Below are positions 59,601 through 64,000 of a DNA stretch of 64,000 bases, piece after piece. Within the stretch, counting starts at the first letter, position 1. The number at the start of each line of letters is the position of its first letter. A program made the translations under genes and the position numbers. The stretch is taken from assembly GCA_026261815.1 (NCBI GenBank), contig JAMPIT010000230.1, positions 35,672,501 through 35,736,500 on the forward strand, written 5' to 3'. The stretch is from Monarcha castaneiventris obscurior. Lineage: Eukaryota; Chordata; Aves; Passeriformes; Monarchidae. A model generated the notes under the pieces. The model ran no database searches. It was not told where the DNA came from and worked only from the letters and a program-made list of their open reading frames with translations.

Positions 59601-62370
59601 CTTCTCCTTCCAGCCATACCCTTTTGTTGTGACCTTTATATGACAAACAAGCATCCTTTCCTTAAACCAGTTTTGCCATCATTCCTCCCAGGACCGCTTT
59701 CCAACCCTGCTTTTAAATACAGGCAACGATGAAACAAAGCCATTTATAGGGAATGGTTTTCTAATCAAAAGTTCTGATCCGTGGAGCACCATGGAGGTGT
59801 GTGTACTGGGAAGAATGTAGCCTCAGTTGTCCCAGATGGGGCTCCCCTTTAGTGAAAAACACATTGGAACAATCCTGTTCTTATAGTGAAGTCTGTGGCA
59901 TAACCATTTTTGGGACTGTTGTAGCAAGTTCACTTGGTAACTCCAGGTCTGATTTTGAGAGGATTCCAGCCACCTCAAAACAGAAGACTTGTTCCTATGT
60001 AAGCCCCTTCCTAACCTTAGCCCTAAAGACTCCCAAAAGATCCTAGGGGAAAATGATCCTGATAGAAAAACAAGAAATTCCTTTCTATTTTATTTTCTGT
60101 TTATGTGTCCGGATAAGTCCCCTCACCCCAGAGACACTAAAAAGTATTCTATTGACTCAGAAAAAGAGACATTCCTGGGTCCCAGTCTGAATCTGGCACA
60201 TCCCCACTCATTTTGGCTAGTCAGTTTAGTGGTGTAAAGTGTCCATACCTCGGGCACTGCTAAGAAAACTGCCTGTAAATGGTGGTTTCTTCTGACAAGT
60301 CAGAGTGTGGGCTGCAGTGCAGGCAGTCAGTCTGAACCAAGGGTTGAGACATTTTAAGGTTTCCTTCACCTTGGACCTGTGGCTGGTCTCCATATTTGAA
60401 GTAAGAGAATAATTTCAAATGAAGGGAAAAGGTTGTGAAAATGTGTCCATTTGCCAGTAATTTCCAAGTATGTTTTCTTCTGTTACCAGAGATCTGGAGA
60501 AATAAGACAGCCTCTTAACTAAATTGCCTAAATAAAAGGAATCTGCTTTTGAAGTATATGGATTTCAGAATCAAATTTCCTTTTTCTGTGCCTGTTGGCT
60601 TTATAGGCTTGTTTACTCAGGAGGAAATGACTTGTTTTATAATGTGTTTAACATCATGTTAGTTAATCTGTGCCATAATAAAGAGTTGTTTCCTTGTGTA
60701 AGCAAGCATTTCACGTGTAAGCATGTGTGAATCTCCCAGTGAAATGAGGGGGGTCTGTATCTAAGCCTGTTCCTCTGTTGACAAAATGGGCACAAGCAGA
60801 CTTGTTGGTTACACAGCTGTATTGTATGTTTGAGATAAACTGTAAATACTCACTTCTTTAAATTTGCTTCTCATTGCTTCCCCTCACTAATATTTTGGAA
60901 TATTTTTTTTGGAATATGTTTTACAAGCAGCCGACGTGTAAAAACTAAAGTCTCTATAAAATGACACAAAAGGAAATATGAAAATCGGACCCCTTCAGAA
61001 TAAAAAGTTGCAAAATTATCTTGTCTCATGAGGCTTCAAAATTTCTAGGCTCTTACTTAGCTGCCTATAGACAGGACTCTTAAAGATTACAATCTGGAAC
61101 AAATCTAACTTCTTGAGAGGCCGTTGGATAAATCATTTGCAAGTTGGGGAAAGATTCAATGGCGAGTAGACCAGCTAGAAGACCAGCTATTGGAGGAACA
61201 GGGAATATGAAGGCATTGAACAATACTACTGCCTTGCTTGTAGCATTCATAATAATCAGAAAATCTGGATGATGTACATATATTAGAAATAATCCTGTAT
61301 AAATCATTCTCAGTTACTGAAATGTCTGACTACTGCAGAATATTTTTACGCTAATATTTTTAAAAGTAAGATAGTGTAAAGATCTTTTTTGGATAAGACT
61401 TTAAAAAATTTCTGACATGAAATCAGCAGTCCATTATCTCAAAGTGAAGGACATGTTAGTTAAAGTTCAGTTGATCCATTCATCACTAATACATTGTCTG
61501 TGAGTTTTTTGTCATTTTTCATCGTTTCTGACAAAAAAGCAAGAATTTGCCGTCATTTTTTTAGAAGTGATCAAATCAACATATCAAATGCATTTCAAAT
61601 CCAAAGCTTTCAGCGTGTTCCACCCATTCACTAGAAGTCTTTCTAGTATATTTGAGCTGCTATGCTTTAGTCCTGTCTACCTCTCTATCCTGTATTGCCT
61701 CTAAGGTTTCCACAGAAACTAAAAAGTCAATGCTGTTTTAAAGAATGCTTTCTTCCCTACTACACCTCTTAAATCTTCCAGCTGCTCTGGGGTTTTTGTG
61801 TTATCTGTCTGCACTTAGTCACCTCATCCTTTTAAATTAGATTTAAAATTTAAAAAATACAGTGCCTGGTGGTGCCACCCCACTGTTGCATGTCATGGAT
61901 TCTGATTAACTTAGAGAAGAGATAATGGTAAATTACAACTGTTGTCAGCAAAGGGAAATGTTGTGAAACTAAAAAGTAGTTATATTTTGAAAAATAAATT
62001 ATAATCCTGGGAAAGAAAAAACTCAAGGAAAAGCAAATTAGGAGTAACATGGAAATAATATCTCTTGGCAGCTTGCAAGGTTGGAGGTCATGTTAAAAGG
62101 TCCCAGGACAGCCTATTCATTCTTCTGTAGTGTTTTTCATTCCTAGTTACTTGTGGTTTTCTCTTTTACTAAAATAGGGCTACAAATCATGCTTGATATA
62201 ATTTCCCATTGAGGCAAATCAGGCTGAAAAATATTTTATCTTTTTTAAAACTGTACAGTCAATTTCTGGTGGTTTAAAAGAGCTGGAACTTCAGTTACTG
62301 GTATTACTTTAAAAGAAAAAGAAACAAAAGATGTGGCAAAAGGGAATTGAGCCCATAGATGTATAATAGG
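56690..62370. other. Unique non-coding sequence
   Basis: About 5.7 kb without recognised genes or repeats; a short (TA)n run lies near 57629-57639 and a ggaatattt/ggaatatg reiteration near 60897-60920. A frame at 57926-58330 (ATG at 57962) of about 122 codons is Lys/Phe-rich and matches nothing. A run of two overlapping plus-strand frames at 59801-60237 is likewise featureless. Confidence 0.5.
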
Positions 62371-62379
62371 AGGCGAATT

Positions 62380-62560
62380 ATTGTTTCCTACTCTGAGCAA
62401 GGCAAGCCTTCTGTGAAGGGTTTTATGTAATTTTCTTCAGCTGAACAAAGCGGAGAATACTTAACAAAATTGCCATTTTTAAAATCTCATTGTGAATACT
62501 CAGCATGCTGTGATCATACACTGTGTAATGGTGTTTGCAGTGAATAAATTGCTGTAGATA
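62380..62560. promoter_or_regulatory. Possible conserved non-coding element
   Basis: A repeat-free block with gcgaattattgtttcc (a SOX-like attgttt word), aaagcggagaatac and cagcatgctgtgatcat (containing the palindrome cagcatgctg). There is no coding or repeat resemblance; the call rests on texture alone. Confidence 0.22.
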
Positions 62561-62689
62561 GTATAATATAAATAACTATTTTGTGCATTAAGAAGCAGTT
62601 CTCTTCATGATGGTTTCTATCTCAGGAATGCTCTGAGGACAGGACTTCGGAGAATAAAAGCATCAAAGTACTCTTTGAATAATACCAGT

Positions 62690-62945
62690 CTGCTAAAGTA
62701 CTAGGATATTTTTAATAATTTTTAGCAATATTATTTAGAAGTGAATAATAAAATCAACGAAGTGATACTTACTTTGGTTTTAATCTACCTGTTATTAATA
62801 CTGTGGCCCAAACTTGTTGATTTTAAACACAGCACAGTTTCACAGCTTCAGCCAATAATTTTTAATGGCTCCCGTGATAGAAGGGCAGATAAAATGTGTC
62901 ACAAGAAAAAAGGATTTGCCTCACACAGACTTTGGGCACATTGAC
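62690..62945. promoter_or_regulatory. Candidate conserved non-coding element
   Basis: A repeat-free AT-rich block with an acctgttattaata word, tcaacgaagtg (CpG retained), ttgttgattttaaacacagc, CCAAT at 62852-62856, and ttttaatggctcccgtgat. A 67-codon frame overlaps it without homology. The texture resembles vertebrate conserved non-coding DNA. Confidence 0.28.
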
Positions 62946-63367
62946 CTGGTGTGCTGCAGGTTTGTTGCAAGAAAGAGAGAGACAGGAAGCCCCAAAGTTA
63001 AACTGCATCTCACTTCAGGTGATAAATGAACCTCTAGAAATATCTTGCTAAAACTACAGAAGACTGACAATTAAAAAATGCTGTACCATACTGAATTCCA
63101 GTGGTCTCAATAAGAAACAATATCTAGCAATACCCTATAATATATTATTGCTCTTTTGGCAGCTCATTGGATTCAGTCTTCCTATATGTTCTTCCAATCA
63201 GGCATACCACAAACACATTGATTCCAAAATGTACATGAAAATGGTAACAGGCTTCAATAAAAAGCACATAAAAAGAGCAGGATATAACCACTTTGAAAGA
63301 ATTGCAGCATGAGTTAGAAAAATGTCTTAATATCCTCCTTCCCTTACTGCCTGCCTAGAAGTACTTT

Positions 63368-63379
63368 AAAAAAAAAAAA
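63368..63379 (+). repeat. A-rich homopolymer run
   Basis: An uninterrupted run of about 12 A. No retroposed gene is recognised upstream. Confidence 0.85.
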
Positions 63380-63479
63380 GTTTCTTAATGAAAGATGGTC
63401 TCAATCAGAAAACTGAAAGAACTGGAAGAAAGTCTGATTCAAATTTTTCATCTGAATTCTCTCACTGCAATGGAAACTA

Positions 63480-63660
63480 AGTGGTGTAAGCGATTTGTCT
63501 GGTGTGTCTCTCTCTGCCAAAGCCCTTCTGAGTGACAAGTGGCCCAGTGACTTCAACCTCAGTTTCCATTACGAATAATTAAGTCTAATGAAAGACACCT
63601 ATCATGCTCTCATTATCTCATCTAATGATACTGATATTGCAACATATTGAAGACATAAAT
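63480..63660. promoter_or_regulatory. Candidate conserved non-coding element
   Basis: The block contains ccattacgaataattaagtc with TAATTA at 63576-63581, ctaatgaaagacacc, and tcattatctcatctaatgat (a GATA-type ttatct word). No coding or repeat resemblance is present. Confidence 0.28.
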
Positions 63661-63810
63661 TCCCACTTATATTGTAGGGTGACCAAAAATAGTGGATCCA
63701 GCATAGATCCAAATTCAAGCGTTAGGTCATGGTAAGACAAGATTTTTTACTAATTATTGAGTCTATTTAAAGTAAAATGAACAACTCTTTTAAAATGTAA
63801 ATATGTATTG

Positions 63811-63858
63811 TTAATTTACTTTGAGTAAAGAGTTAATTTACTTAGAGTACTTAGAGTA
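63811..63858 (+). repeat. Degenerate short tandem repeat
   Basis: ttaatttactttgagta (63811-63827) recurs as ttaatttacttagagta (63833-63849), and cttagagta is repeated again at 63850-63858. The unit is about 22 bp, then 9 bp. Confidence 0.75.
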
Positions 63859-64000
63859 GGTCTCTTGGGCCTTGATTTTAATGCTGAAAAATGTCTAGGT
63901 TTGGTCTAGATTATGACTAGTAAGAACCATGAGCATCTTCCAACATTTTAATAATGACACTTCTTTGTACCATCTCGGTGAAGGAATTGAGATTATGATA

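Noticed and set aside
59801..60237. Two overlapping plus-strand frames, possible pseudogene
   Set aside because: No recognisable protein family and no frameshift pattern linking them to one; probably chance.

Overview
The window is nuclear DNA of an amniote, most likely a bird. The diagnostic evidence is six CR1 (chicken repeat 1) non-LTR retrotransposon fragments, several ending in the CR1 3' signature (tcatagaat-type octamers beside a gggttggaaggg-like block on the reverse-complement strand). Repeat content is otherwise low, the sequence is AT-rich and CpG-poor, and there is no bacterial gene organisation: no ribosome-binding sites, no operons and no long open frames. I recognise no host protein-coding exon, tRNA, rRNA or snRNA. 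The longest open frames are about 135-150 codons, have no recognisable domains, and are what chance gives in 64 kb of AT-rich DNA. The window therefore reads as intergenic sequence or the interior of a very large intron.

Layout. 0-2.3 kb: a purine-rich tract ending in a (TAAAA)n array, two conserved-element-like stretches and a (TG)n microsatellite. 2.4-3.05 kb: a 5'-truncated CR1. 6.57-7.48 kb: an old, decayed amniote-type CR1, followed at 7.6-7.8 kb by a regulatory-looking block. 8-13.9 kb: unique sequence. 13.97-14.41 kb: a CR1 3' end that keeps its native ORF2 stop. 20.8-21.76 kb: a GC-richer block that may be an old endogenous-retrovirus LTR. 21.93-22.30 kb: a second ancient CR1. 23.9-36.2 kb: about 12 kb of AT-rich DNA without recognisable repeats, including 3.8 kb with no 60-codon open frame on either strand. 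36.2-36.3 kb: a long pyrimidine tract. 37.32-37.70 kb: a CR1 with a 100-codon open ORF2 tail. 38-41.3 kb: two short tandem duplications and conserved-looking AT-rich blocks. 43.99-44.64 kb: a GC-richer patch. 47.0-47.35 kb: a candidate regulatory block with a 14-bp TAATTA palindrome. 52.80-53.24 kb: a CR1 carrying an in-frame internal deletion. 56.59-56.68 kb: a nested inverted repeat. 57-64 kb: unique AT-rich DNA with two more conserved-looking blocks near the end.

No genes work together here in the operon sense. The functional content, if any, would be regulatory: scattered blocks rich in homeodomain-type TAATTA cores, CCAAT, E-box and GATA words that look like developmental enhancers, which only cross-species alignment can test. 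The most solid observations are that all six CR1 copies lie on the minus strand, that two deeply decayed CR1 fossils can still be identified by their reverse-transcriptase and C-terminal motifs, that one CR1 has an in-frame internal deletion with a 12-bp near-duplication at its junction, and that several independent tandem duplications share a unit of about 20 bp. I found no convincing undescribed biological system.
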